Assembly (NCBI GenBank): GCA_003313425.1 | Contig: NHZP01000038.1 | Location: 62,001 to 126,000 of the forward strand | Length of the DNA: 64,000 nucleotides | Direction: 5' to 3' | From: Pseudopyrenochaeta lycopersici | Taxonomy: Eukaryota > Ascomycota > Dothideomycetes > Pleosporales > Pseudopyrenochaetaceae | Shown here: piece after piece, positions 37,141 through 47,342 of the stretch | Layout: each line of letters opens with the position of its first letter | How positions within the stretch are numbered: the first letter of the stretch is position 1 | The notes under the pieces: model-generated | Seen by the model: the letters and a program-made list of their open reading frames with translations, nothing else | The model's database searches: none | What the model was told of the DNA's origin: nothing | Position numbers and translations under genes: made by a program

Positions 37141-37363
37141 CAGTGATAGGAGCTTACTATTGAAATTTAGTAATTACTATTTTTTTAAAAGATTTATATT
37201 AAATTACTTAGTAATCCTAAAATTCTAAAATTCTAAAATTAATCTTTAGATTAAGTAGTATTCTATTCTAGAATATTAGAATTTTAGGATTACTAAGTAA
37301 TTTAATATAAACCTTTTAAAAAAATAGTAATTACTAAATTTCAATAGTAAGCTCCCATCACTG
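37141..37363. mobile_element. hAT-type foldback MITE, short copy 4
   Basis: 223 bp and almost a perfect hairpin. Both ends have the GGAGCTTACTATTG version of the terminus, and it is flanked by the 8-bp duplication ATATATTC (37,133-37,140 and 37,364-37,371). It is an internally rearranged form that combines two copies of the same arm. The empty site can be seen in Y2 near 28,660. Confidence 0.92.
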
Positions 37364-37671
37364 ATATATTCTAAATAATTTATCCTATCTTAGAGAAAGT
37401 AAAAGTAATTACGCCTACTTTATTTATTAATATTTTTCTAAATAGCTAAACTTTTAATTTTATTAACTTAGATCTAAACTTTTATAAAGCTAGCCTTTTT
37501 AGTATTAATCTTATACTTTATAGGAATACTATATATCTATACTTAAAAAGGTAATTAAAAGGCCCTATATTATGAAGTCTTAGACTTTTTCTTAAGAGTT
37601 ATAGTTTAATAGTATATTACTTCTAATCTTTACGCCTAAACTTCTTAATATCTAATACTATAAGAATATTC

Positions 37672-37973
37672 TGTAAGGCAGTCAACACGCACAGTTAGGA
37701 CGGTCTTAGTTAAAGAAACTCAATTTAAAAGGAAATAGACAAAATAGCAGATACCTCTCACCTTCGGGGGAGAGGTGCTGCCTATATACATAAGCTAGAG
37801 CAGGCTAGTCCCGATCCAGTTACCTAGCTTAGTAAAAGGTAAGAGGTAACAGTTACCTTTCACCTGCGTCTAGTAACTTGGCAGGATCGTTGCCTTTCAC
37901 CTGCGTCTAGTAACTTAGAAGGATTAAACCCTTTCACCTGCGTCTAGTAACCTAAAAGGATTAAACCCTAACA
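37672..37973 (-). repeat. Z left LTR (3' LTR)
   Basis: 302 bp. Contains three tandem units of about 38 bp built on CTTTCACCTGCGTCTAGTAAC (37,853-37,965). Fewer CpA sites are lost here than in the interior. Confidence 0.9.
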
Positions 37974-39299
37974 CAACCCCCCACTTTAAAATAGTAAGGG
38001 CCTCTAAACTAAGAGATAAAAATTTAAGATAAAATATAAGAAAACTGTTTACTACTAAGTCCCTCTAACTTAGTAAATCTAGTAATAAGCTTTATATAGC
38101 GCTACGCATATCTAAACAGTTTACTATATAAAATTACTAAGCTCTAAGGTGTTTTCTAACACTTCTACCCTGTAACGCGAAAACAGAACCTAAAGACCTT
38201 TATATAATATATATAAGAGTAACCTTTATAATTTTTATTTAGTTATAAGGTCCCTAGACGTAGCGCGTAAAGTAAGGCGTACTACGCAGAGTAAGGGCGA
38301 AGGCAGGCAATCTTAAGGCTATAGATGCGCGAATTAAGGCTAAAAGCGCGTAAATTAAGGCTAAAGGCGCGCAAATTAAGGCAAATTAAGGCGCGCTAAC
38401 TTAAGTAAAACTTTTTAGATACCTTTATCGCCGCTAAGATACTCTTCTACAGCTAGCCTATCCTTATTAAGTAGTAACTAATTTAGAGGCATGTAATAAG
38501 TAGGTAGCTTAGGCTTATTAGGCTGTCGCTAATAAAACAGATAAGCGTCGTAGTTATTAGGGTACTTAGTTGCTAGGTGCTAGGTAGGTTTCAGGTATCT
38601 AGTCTATTTAATTAGGTACTGCTACTCACGCTTTTAGCGGCCTTTAACGCTAGTTTACTAGCAATTAAGAAAATTATTAATAAGCTATTTATCTTAAACC
38701 TTACTATTAGGATTAATTACCTTAACAGCTACTAGCTAAGCTAGCGCTTAATCTAGAAGCCCTTTTAAGGGCGCAGGCTAAAGAAGCTTAGGGTAAAATA
38801 TAGGAAAAACTCTGCTGCCTAACATGTCTAGTAGAAGGTCTAATTAATACGCCTAGCTGTTATATATAACTCTCGTAACGCTATAAGGCCCTACCTACTT
38901 AAGGTCTAGCTTCTTTAATTCTTGTTTAGTAGACTAATTAATTATATTAACTATAACTTAGTCTCTAACAGCGTACTTTAGCACTAATTAGCGAGAGGTA
39001 TTAGCGTAGTAAGCTTATTCCTATTAAGCCTATAGCATTTATTCTTATAAATAAGTAACTAGGTCTGCGTAGGTGTTTATAAGCTTATCTGCCTAGATTT
39101 TATTACTAGCTGCGGCGCTACTAAGCTTTTTATTACAGTTTTCCCTTAGGTATATGCTACTACAAGAGTAATATCTAAGATCCGCAAAGAATAGCGTTAT
39201 GCTTGTAGAGGCGTTAACTATATTATTAGCCTAAAACTTAGCAACGTAAAGCTAGGCAGCCTAGTTAGTTTGCGCGTAGTTAATATACTAACAAAGATA

Positions 39300-39380
39300 A
39301 ATTTCTAAGGCTTAATTTACCTGCTTAGTCTGCCTGTCTAATTTAGGGTAATAGGCTGTTAATAAGCGCTGTTAGATATG
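39300..39380 (-). pseudogene. Z integrase motif remnant
   Basis: Minus-strand codons read QRLLTAYYPKLDRQTKQ, matching the integrase signature STAYHPQTDGQTER with His-to-Tyr, Gln-to-Lys and Gly-to-Arg changes from transitions. This identifies the family and the coding strand. Confidence 0.7.
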
Positions 39381-40543
39381 CAGTCGCTTACATACCCGCC
39401 TCTAAAACTAACTAATAAAATTTAAACTGTAGTTAGAGATAATACTAAGGAAAATACTATATAATTTAAAGACCTCTATAAAGCACTTAGTAGCTTCAGC
39501 TATAGTATAGCTATATATAGAGAAAAAATACTATCTTTTTATAAGGCAGTCTATAATAATAAGGATATTCTTAAAAGTATAGCTATCTAGCTAAGAAGTA
39601 GGTAAATCTTAAATAAAATTAACTAAAATTTCTGTCTAGCGTCTATAAGGCACTAGCAGTAACTGTAAGTAACTATACTTACTGTCCTAAGGGCTTTTTA
39701 TTTAGTAATAAGTAGCGCACGCGTTGTAATACTATTTAATTAATAAGTGCATCTTTAGCTAGTAATACTATAAGTATATAAGGAAGAATGTATTACGAGG
39801 GCCCTTATAACTAGCGATTTAATAGTTATAATATAACTTTATAATACGTCGGCGCAACTATAGGTTAGGAGGCACGTAAAGCCTAGTCTTATCTATCTAC
39901 AGGCGTTAGGAAGCTCCTTTACCTATGCTTAATAGGTCTGTAGTAGAGAAGTAGTAGCTATTCTTATAAAACTATAATAGTAATTTAGCAATTTCTATAT
40001 TAATAGCTTTGAAGGCCTTTTTAGCTATAGCGTTGTTAGTATACGCAGCGTTTAAGATTTCTTCTGTTAACTAATAGTTATCCTCGTAATAGGGTAGTAA
40101 AAGATCTATTATACTATTAATAGGCGTAGGATTATTATTATTATTATTAAATTCTGCAGGAAAGTCTATTCTACAAGCGCAGGTAAAGCAAAATTACACT
40201 ACCTTAGCTTATTCCTAGGATATTTAGTCTAGGGACTTAGGTTAACTAAGGGCTAAGGCGCGCAAGGCTATTATAACTACTAGTTACATGCCTAGAGAGA
40301 GCACTTAGGGTCTAAGAATAGCAGCCTGTGTACTATAACAAGAGTCTTCTACGTCTGTTAGGGTATCCTAAGGTTAATAGCTTAAAGCGTCCGCTTTACT
40401 ATTAGTTTCCCTAAAGGCATAGATAATCTTAAAGTTAAACTAGCTAAGAAATAAGGACTACCGTACTTACTATTAGCTAAGTTTTTTAGTTATTATAAAC
40501 TATTCTAGGTTCTTATAGTCTGTTATTACCTATATTAGTTAAA

Positions 40544-40640
40544 AAGAGCCTATAAGTTTAGGCTCCTATTCCTTAAATACCTATATAATTACTATAAGTT
40601 TAGGCTCCTATTCCTTAAATACCTATATAATTACTATAAG
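40544..40640. repeat. Tandem duplication in Z interior
   Basis: A unit of about 50 bp beginning ATAAGTTTAGGCTCCTATTC and running through CTATATAATTACT occurs twice in direct succession. It is probably a local slippage duplication. Confidence 0.75.
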
Positions 40641-41119
40641 TTTAAGATTACAGATATTATAGTTACACTCTACTAGGGAGTATTTCTTTAAAAAGAAAGT
40701 AATAGGTTATAGGACGTCCTTATTATTATATTACTTTATAACCCTGCCTAAGGCCTATCCTAACGTATTAGTAAAGATATAGATTTACTTAGTAAGATTA
40801 AAATACTTTAATACTACGCCTACACGAAATACTACTTTAAGAGTCTTAAAAGCTTTTACTTCCTCCCCTCTCTATATAATTAGCTTATAATAAACCTTCT
40901 TATAGGCAGGTTTATTAAAATAGCTACTTTTCTTTTCTATAATAGTAGCCTTAATAAGGCGTATAAGTAGTAACGCTATCTTTAAGTAGCCTTTAATAAA
41001 GCGCTAGGAGAAGCTAGTATACCTAAGGAAAGTAAGCACATCTTAGGTAGTCTTTAGTATTTCCTATTACTATACAGCCTTAATCTTCTCTAAGTTAATT
41101 TTAATACTCTTATTTATAA

Positions 41120-41310
41120 TTATTATACTTAGGAACTTAATATAGTCTATGTAAAATTCTAATTTACGCAGGTCTATATAGAACTCTTTTTCCTTAAGGC
41201 GCGTAAGCACCTTTTTAACATACTCTATGTAGGCTTCTACTAATTCTAAGAAAACTAAGATATTATTTAGATAGGCAGTATAAAACTTATTAAGGTACTT
41301 AAAAAGAGCA
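41120..41310 (-). pseudogene. Z reverse transcriptase remnant
   Basis: The minus strand reads FYTAYLNNILVFLELVE, then YIEYVKKVLTRLKEKEFYID and LRKLEFYIDYIKFLSI. The catalytic YLDDIL has become YLNNIL, the same double Asp-to-Asn change seen in W. The following block is the usual gypsy LEKCEFHVKEVKFLGYIVS region. Confidence 0.78.
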
Positions 41311-42273
41311 CTATTAATTACTTTTTAAAATATAGCTAGAGTATTACAAAGGCTTATAGGTATCACGCGGTATTAATAAGTACCCTAACGCGTTGAGAAA
41401 GTAGTAAGCTACTCTAAACTAGGCTTTATATAAATTTAATAAAAAGCGTGTATAATATTAAATTTAGAAAAGATAACAGCTTTATTAAGCTTAGCTAAAG
41501 TCTTATAGAAGAAAGGAATTAGGTATTAATCCTTAATAGAGGCTTTATTAAGGTCTTAATAATCTACGTAGACTTAGATACTACTACTAGGTTTAGTAAT
41601 AATAAGTAAGTTATTTTATATAGTAGAGGGTCCCTAGAAGATAAAATCTTAGGCCTCTATCTCCTAAATATATTACTTAATAGCTTTAAACTATTTACTA
41701 GAAAATAGTCTTACTTAATAATTAGGCACCTTAGCTTTTAGCTTAAGCTTAATCTTATAGTTATGTTCTAAGTAATCTAGGAGCTTAGCTACAGCTGCTT
41801 TATTAAATATAAGAATAATTAAGGTATATTCCTTAAGTAGGTATAGAGGTAGGATGTCTCTTAATAAGACTTCCTTAGGAGGGTTAAAGAACTTATTATA
41901 GTCCTTTTATACCGCTGCGTAATAGATTTTTTATAACGCTCTTAGTAGTAAGCGCTAAACTATTATAAATAGAGGGTAGTTTTTTTATTTAGTAAACGCC
42001 TAAATAGCTTATAGTAAGATAACCTTAATACCTACTACAGGTTTAGTTTACTAGTATAGTACTTAGTGTTTATTATCTAGCTTTGCTAGGGCTGTAGTAT
42101 CTAACTTTACTTATTATTAGCTAGTCTTACCTTTATTCCTGCTATCTGTAGAGGAGCTTAGCTGTGTAGAGGCGTTAGGCGTAGCTTACTTATAGATAAC
42201 TTATAGTGTATGCGAGTGTTACTAGCATTCTGTTTAGTAGTATGCGTTAGGGAATTTAATTATACTCTAATAG

Positions 42274-42330
42274 CAGGGTTGCCGTTTTACTAAGTAATAG
42301 TAATTACTATTACTAGGTACTGTTAGTAAT
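42274..42330 (+). repeat. hAT left terminal inverted repeat region
   Basis: CAGGGTTGCCGTTTT is perfect in the first 15 bases with the right end. A shared subterminal AGTAATAGTAATTACTATTA block follows after a small offset. The CAGGGTTG opening is typical of hAT elements. Confidence 0.92.
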
Positions 42331-42488
42331 TAGTAATTACTAATTCTAAAAATAGAATAAAGCTTAAACGCTTATATAATCTGTAGTATAGATATATAGT
42401 AATATTTAATAGTACAAACTTATACTATTAGTATAGAAGTTTCTAGTTTTAGTACTTAGTTCTTAAAAGTAACGTTAATTCTTTATAG

Positions 42489-42580
42489 TAATTACTATTA
42501 CTAGGCTATAAAATATTTACTATTACTAGGCTATAAAATATTTACTATTACTAGGCTATAAAATATTTACTATTACTAGG
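42489..42580. repeat. 25-bp tandem repeats in hAT subterminal region
   Basis: Three and a half copies of a unit containing ACTATTACTAGGCTATAAAA. The same ACTATTACTAGG word occurs in the TIR region, so these may be subterminal transposase-binding repeats; that role is inferred. Confidence 0.85.
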
Positions 42581-42641
42581 AAACTAATAACCTTAAGTTA
42601 TTATATTTTTTAAAGTTTCTAAGGTTCTTAACTACCTTAAT

Positions 42642-42866
42642 AACCTTCACAACCTTCACAACCTTCACAACCTTCACATCCTGTACAACCTTCACAACCT
42701 TCACAACCTTTACAACCTTCACAACCTTCACAACCTTCACAACCTCAACAACCTTAACAACCTTAACAACCTTAACAACCTTAACAACCTTAACAACCTT
42801 AACAACCTTAACAACCTTAACAACCTTAACAACCTTAACAACCTTAACAACCTTAATAACCTTAAC
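42642..42866. repeat. 9-bp minisatellite in hAT
   Basis: About 25 units of AACCTTCAC/AACCTTAAC. The left part has mainly AACCTTCAC units and the right part purely AACCTTAAC, with a sharp switch near 42,750. This is consistent with stepwise local expansion of variant units. Confidence 0.95.
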
Positions 42867-43100
42867 TATTTAATATATTATATTATATATTATACTACTA
42901 CTAAAACTCTATTATTTACTAATAATAGTAATAGTAATTACTACTACTAAAAAAGTAGTAACTCTAATAAAGTACTATAAGTATTATAAAACTAGTTTTA
43001 AAGTATAGTTTTAGTATATTTTTAATTATTTACTAATTAAGTTCTTTAAGGAAGTAGTATATATACTACTACTTATATAAATATCTAAATATCTAAAAAT

Positions 43101-43735
43101 CTATTCTATATTAATACTATTAAGACTAGTACTACTATTTCTACTACTTTTACTATTTTTACTTTTATTACTATTATTACTATTATTACTAATATTACTA
43201 CTAAAGCTATTACTACTATTATAACTAGTAATACTAGTAGTACTTTTATCTTCTATATTTTCTTCTTCTTCTCTATCTTCTATAGATAATAATATTTCTT
43301 TTCCTTTTTTACTAAATAAGTTTAGATTAACTTCATCTTTAAATAATAAATTATCATTTATACTTTCTTCTTCATCTTCTATAGCATTAATACTTTTTAA
43401 TATAATTAATTTTTTAATAGTACTAGAAAGTAATCTATTTCTAGATTTAGTAACTATACTAGCTATTTTAGAAAAAGTAGATTCAGAAGGATTAGAAGTA
43501 GCTAAAATAGCTAGATAATCTCTAGCTAGCTTATAAATTATAGGAAATCTAGTTTTATTAGTATTATAATAGTTTTCTGTAGTAATTTTTTTAGGTATTC
43601 TAGGTTCTTGTAAATATAACTCTATTTCATTTTCTATATTAGTATTAGATCTATTAGATATATAAATATTATCATCTTCACTATTATTAAAAAAATCTAA
43701 ATCTAAACTAGTATTAAAACTAGACTCTATATTAA
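43101..43735 (-). pseudogene. hAT transposase, C-terminal part (split)
   Basis: Contains the C-terminal hAT dimerisation domain: ARDYLAILATSNPSEST, then FSKIASIVTKSRNRLLSSTI. This matches the conserved YLAIPATSAPSERVFS...RNRL pattern. A Ser/Asn-rich low-complexity tail of about 50 residues follows, to the TAG at 43,101. The open frame continues upstream into the pogo inverted repeat, but those codons (43,738-43,805) are not native. Removing the pogo element plus one TA joins this piece in frame to 45,585-47,342. The joined gene would be 797 codons, with the dimerisation domain at about residues 640-700. Confidence 0.88.
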
Positions 43736-43737
43736 TA

Positions 43738-43780
43738 ACGTGAGCGGCAAGCGAAACGCCCAGGTAAGCGAAACGCCCAC
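43738..43780 (+). repeat. pogo left TIR
   Basis: 43 bp, perfect inverted match to 45,541-45,583. Internal direct repeats AAGCGAAACGCCCA lie at 43,749-43,762 and 43,766-43,779. Confidence 0.97.
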
Positions 43781-43855
43781 CCCACCAAGCTTTACAACTT
43801 TGCACGTTAACAACTTAATCCTACAAAAAGCTACTACAGCTCATAGTAGCTTAAA

Positions 43856-45502
43856 TTAATCCTCTACTTCTACTATATCTTTCTTACACGTGCGCTTATT
43901 GTGTCCTGCCTCTCCACAAGTTTTACAGCGTCGGATACCCCTTGTACTAGCACCTGTTTGAGCCCTCTCCGCACGCCTCTCCACCTCAAGTTGGGCATCA
44001 ACGTCCCTCTGAGTCATTAAGTCCTCTCCCTCCTCCTTTGATAGGGTCCCTCCCTGCTGGATCCGCTTTTTCTTACGCTTTTTCCGCTCAGAAGCAGCTC
44101 TATTTGCCTGCTCAAGACTAGCTACTCTAGCTTCCAGCAACGTGTGTGAGTGTACCTTTAATGTTGATCCCTTTTTAACTTGTAACACCATCTCAATAAT
44201 AGAATCAGGAGAGGAACTCTTATGGTCACGAATCCTCTTCATAATTAGTGTTGTTTGAGCCTCTATCTCCCAGGCGTTGCTGGGTGTTTTGGGGTGCCAG
44301 GGGGTGGGCCCTGGTAGAGGTGGTGTCGGCGTGCGAGGCTTCACCTTAAGCTTTGATAGTACCACCTCTGGGCTGTGTGGGACTAGGCCAGTTGCTTGGA
44401 AGCTAGATAGAATATTCTGCTGTGAGAACGAGGTCTCGAATACCTCCTTAAAGGAAGCTAGGAATGCTTTTTTGTCAATGTGGGTGATGTGACTGTCTGC
44501 CAAGACCCTAATCTCTCGCCGGTATGCCTGCTTCAATAGCGCAAAGCAGCCCACATCAAGCGGCTGCAGGATATGGGATGAATAGGAAGGCATACAGAGG
44601 GTAATTATCTTGTTCTCCTCACATAGATCCTGGAAGGCAAGTGAATTATGGCTCTCGTGGCTATCAATTACTAGTAGCCGGTGACTGCCTACTGTCCGGG
44701 CTGCTGTATGCTGGATAAAGTGCTGTAGCCAGGCTAGACCAAGTTCGTTGTTGGTCCAGCCGTTCTTACTAAGGCCTATACGCCAGCCCTTAGATAGATC
44801 AGGCAACCAGGACTTGTCGTGGTTCTTGGCTTTGAAGATAATGAAGGGTGGAATTGTCCAGCCCATAGCGTTGATACCAGCAATCAACGTCACCCACTCG
44901 CGGTTGCCAGGTTGTATCCCCAGTGGTCGAGTACGTCTCTCAGACGCAGTTACCACCTTGACGGACCCTCCTACGCCCATGGTAAAGCCAGTCTCGTCAA
45001 AGTTATAGGTATCTTCATCTAGGACGCCGTACTTGGCTTTGATGTTGCGTACAAGGTCAAACCAGGGGCTAATAACAGCTGGATCGCTGCATAGGACTCT
45101 CTGGTAGTCGCGTGGCCTACTTAGTTGGGATTTAATCTCAGGCTTACGAGAGACGAAGTTTCTGGCCCATTTTTCTCCCACCTGGCCACTACCACGAGCA
45201 GCTAGCAACTGATTCGCTATCTCACGGAGATAAGACAGTGTAGGGGCAAATCCTCGCGCGTCTAGCTTCCTTATATATTGGATAATCGCGTCTTCCTCGT
45301 GCCTGTTAAGCTTTGACGAGTTGGGTTGGCTGTCGCGTCGTGAAAGCTTTCCAGCGCGTCGGTCGCGGAGAGTCCTTCTAGGAACGTTGTAGACTGCTGC
45401 AGCTCGTCGATCACTTAATATCGCGTCTTTTTTCATTGCTTGGATAGCTAAGATAATTCTATCCTCACAAGGGAGTAATTCAATATTAAGTTGTTGAGAC
45501 AT
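43856..45502 (-). CDS. Fot1/pogo-family DDE transposase
   Basis: Cut-and-paste transposase of the pogo/Fot1 branch. I prefer the Met at 45,502 (MSQQLNIELL, 548 residues); an upstream in-frame Met at 45,538 sits 3 bp from the inverted repeat. Numbering from the upstream Met, an N-terminal Psq-like HTH covers about residues 25-65 (AVYNVPRRTLRDRRAG), followed by a CENP-B-type DNA-binding domain at about 75-150. The DDE_1 catalytic core has Asp181 (NFDETGF), Asp292 (VIDSHESH) and Asp328 (LQPLDVG), a DD35D spacing typical of Fot1. A basic, coiled region follows. The C-terminus ends in a CCHC zinc knuckle (CKTCGEAGHNKRTC, residues 538-551). No stop or frameshift is seen, so the protein is probably functional. 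Codon use is GC-normal, unlike everything around it. Confidence 0.95.
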   Translation of the reverse strand: MSQQLNIELLPCEDRIILAIQAMKKDAILSDRRAAAVYNVPRRTLRDRRAGKLSRRDSQPNSSKLNRHEEDAIIQYIRKLDARGFAPTLSYLREIANQLLAARGSGQVGEKWARNFVSRKPEIKSQLSRPRDYQRVLCSDPAVISPWFDLVRNIKAKYGVLDEDTYNFDETGFTMGVGGSVKVVTASERRTRPLGIQPGNREWVTLIAGINAMGWTIPPFIIFKAKNHDKSWLPDLSKGWRIGLSKNGWTNNELGLAWLQHFIQHTAARTVGSHRLLVIDSHESHNSLAFQDLCEENKIITLCMPSYSSHILQPLDVGCFALLKQAYRREIRVLADSHITHIDKKAFLASFKEVFETSFSQQNILSSFQATGLVPHSPEVVLSKLKVKPRTPTPPLPGPTPWHPKTPSNAWEIEAQTTLIMKRIRDHKSSSPDSIIEMVLQVKKGSTLKVHSHTLLEARVASLEQANRAASERKKRKKKRIQQGGTLSKEEGEDLMTQRDVDAQLEVERRAERAQTGASTRGIRRCKTCGEAGHNKRTCKKDIVEVED

Positions 45503-45540
45503 TGCAGTTGAAGGTAGAAGGAGGTGTGGTCTTGGCAAGA

Positions 45541-45583
45541 GTGGGCGTTTCGCTTACCTGGGCGTTTCGCTTGCCGCTCACGT
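45541..45583 (-). repeat. pogo right TIR
   Basis: 43 bp, exact reverse complement of 43,738-43,780, followed by the TA duplication at 45,584-45,585. Its inner edge is 38 bp upstream of the preferred transposase start. Confidence 0.97.
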
Positions 45584-45584
45584 T

Positions 45585-47342
45585 ACTATTATTATAATTA
45601 GATTCTATATTACTACTATCTTCTTTATATCTATTATAAAGTTCTATAAAGTATAGTTTTATAGTATTTACTATTTCTATAGGAAATTTTAAATTACTAG
45701 AAAAAATTTCTAGTTTAAAGTGCGGATCTAATACAGTTATTATATATAAATCTTTTAATTTATTTATATTATAATTATTTATAGGATAGTAATATAATAA
45801 TTTATCTATAGCTTGTTCTAACCCTTTTTTTAATAGTAAATCTTTATTATCTAATAAATAACTTTGTTCAACTAATTTATTATATAGCTGACTAATATAA
45901 ATTATAGTATAGCTATTACTAGAATATCCTTGCAATTTTATAGTAGGTATTTTAAATAATTCTAATATTTTTTTAAGTTCTTCTATATATATCCAATCAT
46001 CTAATTTTATTTTAGAACTATCTAAATTAAGTTCTTTTTTTTTACTATTAGATAAAGTATTAGCCTTATCTAGTACTAGATTAATCGCGTGTCTAAAATA
46101 AATAAATCTATCTAGCATATTATATGTAGATAGCCACCTAGTAGTATTATCTTTAATTAGTTTTTTAGGACCTAGCCTACTAGATTCTAATTTATATTGC
46201 TTAATATATCTTTTAAAATTATTTTTTAAAAAGTAATTATATTTAAATTTATTAATAATATTTCTAATTATAGAAGGTAAAGACCTTCTATTATTTATAA
46301 AATCTATAGTATTAGTATTATTTCTATTTAATTCTTCTATAATAATATTAATACTACTATTAAACTTTTTAGTATTATTTATATTAAAAAAAGTATAGTC
46401 TAAAAAGCTATTACTAACAAGATTTAAAATATGCGCTGCACACTTAATATCTATAATATTATAATTATACTTAGTATTATATTTATCTTTAATTAATTCT
46501 ATAGTACTATTAATAGAAGAAGCATTATCTCTAGTAATACTAATAAGTCTTTTAGTTATATTAAATTCCTTTAATATATTATTTAAGATACTATATATTA
46601 TAGTACTAGTATAAGAAGTAAAATTATTTAAATCTTCAAATCCTATTAAATAATTTCTTAATATAAAATTATTATCTAAGTAGTGTAAAGTTATAGCTAA
46701 AAAGTCTATATTATTACTAGATCTCCATTTATCTAGTGTAATAGAAAATCTACTAGTATTACTATTTAAAACTATTTTTAATTTATTTATTTCTAAATTA
46801 TATAAAGTATCTAGCTCTTTTTTAATAGCAGTTCTTCCTATAGTAGGTATGTCATCTTTTAGATATTTAATTAAATTATTAAAACTAGTACTTTCTACTA
46901 TACTAAAGGGTAAATTATTACTTATTATAAAAGCTAGTAAAGTATTTTTATACTCTTCTTTACTAAAAAATATAAAACTAGGTCTTTTTCTTATATTAGG
47001 TGTTTTAAAATAAGTATTTAAAGTATTAGTATTACTAGATTTAGTACTACTAGTTTCTATATTAGAACTTTCTTCTATACTAAAGTTATCTTCTCTATCT
47101 AAATTAAAGTGTTTAGTTTTAAAGTGTGTATTTAAATTAGTTGTATTTATAGGCCACTTTACTTTAGTATTAAAACTACAGCTAGTACAGCTAGCTTTAA
47201 ATAATCTAAGTTCTCCTTCTTTATAAGGTAAAAGTTCTAATTTAAATTTTCTATCTTTAAATATAGGGGCTAAATTAGCTATAGAAGGTAATTCTAAAGT
47301 AGGATCTAAAAGATCTTGGTTAGATAAAGTAGTTCTAGACAT
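45585..47342 (-). pseudogene. hAT transposase, N-terminal part (split)
   Basis: 586 native codons. A BED-type zinc finger lies at residues 52-78 (CTSC...HFKTKH: C52, C55, H73, H78). The RNase H-like core starts with the DKW box at 201-206 (ITLDKWRSS, D204) and the second Asp at 272 (SITRDNASS). CAAHILNLVSNSF (301-313) and DNTTRWLSTYNMLDRF are further hAT hallmarks. The open frame runs on to 45,486, but residues after 586 come from the pogo inverted repeat and leader. Residues are rich in Asn, Ile, Ser and Leu because the DNA is AT-rich, yet several Gln codons survive and there is no stop. Without the pogo insertion the gene would be complete. As it stands it is interrupted. Confidence 0.9.

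Larger units (their letters stand above)
33399..37671 (-). mobile_element. Y1 gypsy interior, part 2, truncated by Z
   Basis: Resumes Y1 after the Y2 insertion and aligns with Y2 at 21,811-28,960, minus a 3,956-bp gap that corresponds to Y2 22,400-26,355. Integrase (about 35,100-35,300) and RT (about 36,300-37,600) remnants are recognisable, with RIP stops. Three MITEs sit in it. It stops at 37,671, where the Z LTR begins, so the 5' end and 5' LTR of Y1 are missing. Confidence 0.82.
43738..45583 (-). mobile_element. Fot1/pogo-type Tc1-mariner transposon, intact
   Basis: 1,846 bp with perfect 43-bp terminal inverted repeats (43,738-43,780 and 45,541-45,583, beginning ACGTGAGCGGCAAGCG), flanked by the TA duplication (43,736-43,737 and 45,584-45,585). 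Each inverted repeat contains two direct copies of AAGCGAAACGCCCA spaced 17 bp, probably transposase sites. GC is near normal with no RIP decay, so it is the youngest insertion in the nest. It sits inside the hAT transposase frame. It encodes one full transposase. Confidence 0.96.

Noticed and set aside
42642..42866. Telomeric repeat or CRISPR-like array
   Set aside because: The 9-bp unit AACCTTAAC is not the fungal telomere repeat, and there are no spacers; it is a simple minisatellite.
43736..43805. N-terminal 23 residues of the 234-codon frame as part of the hAT protein
   Set aside because: They are encoded by the pogo inverted repeat and its inner flank, so they are not native hAT sequence.
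45486..45584. C-terminal tail of the 618-codon frame
   Set aside because: Read-through into the pogo inverted repeat and leader; the native hAT frame stops being native at 45,585.
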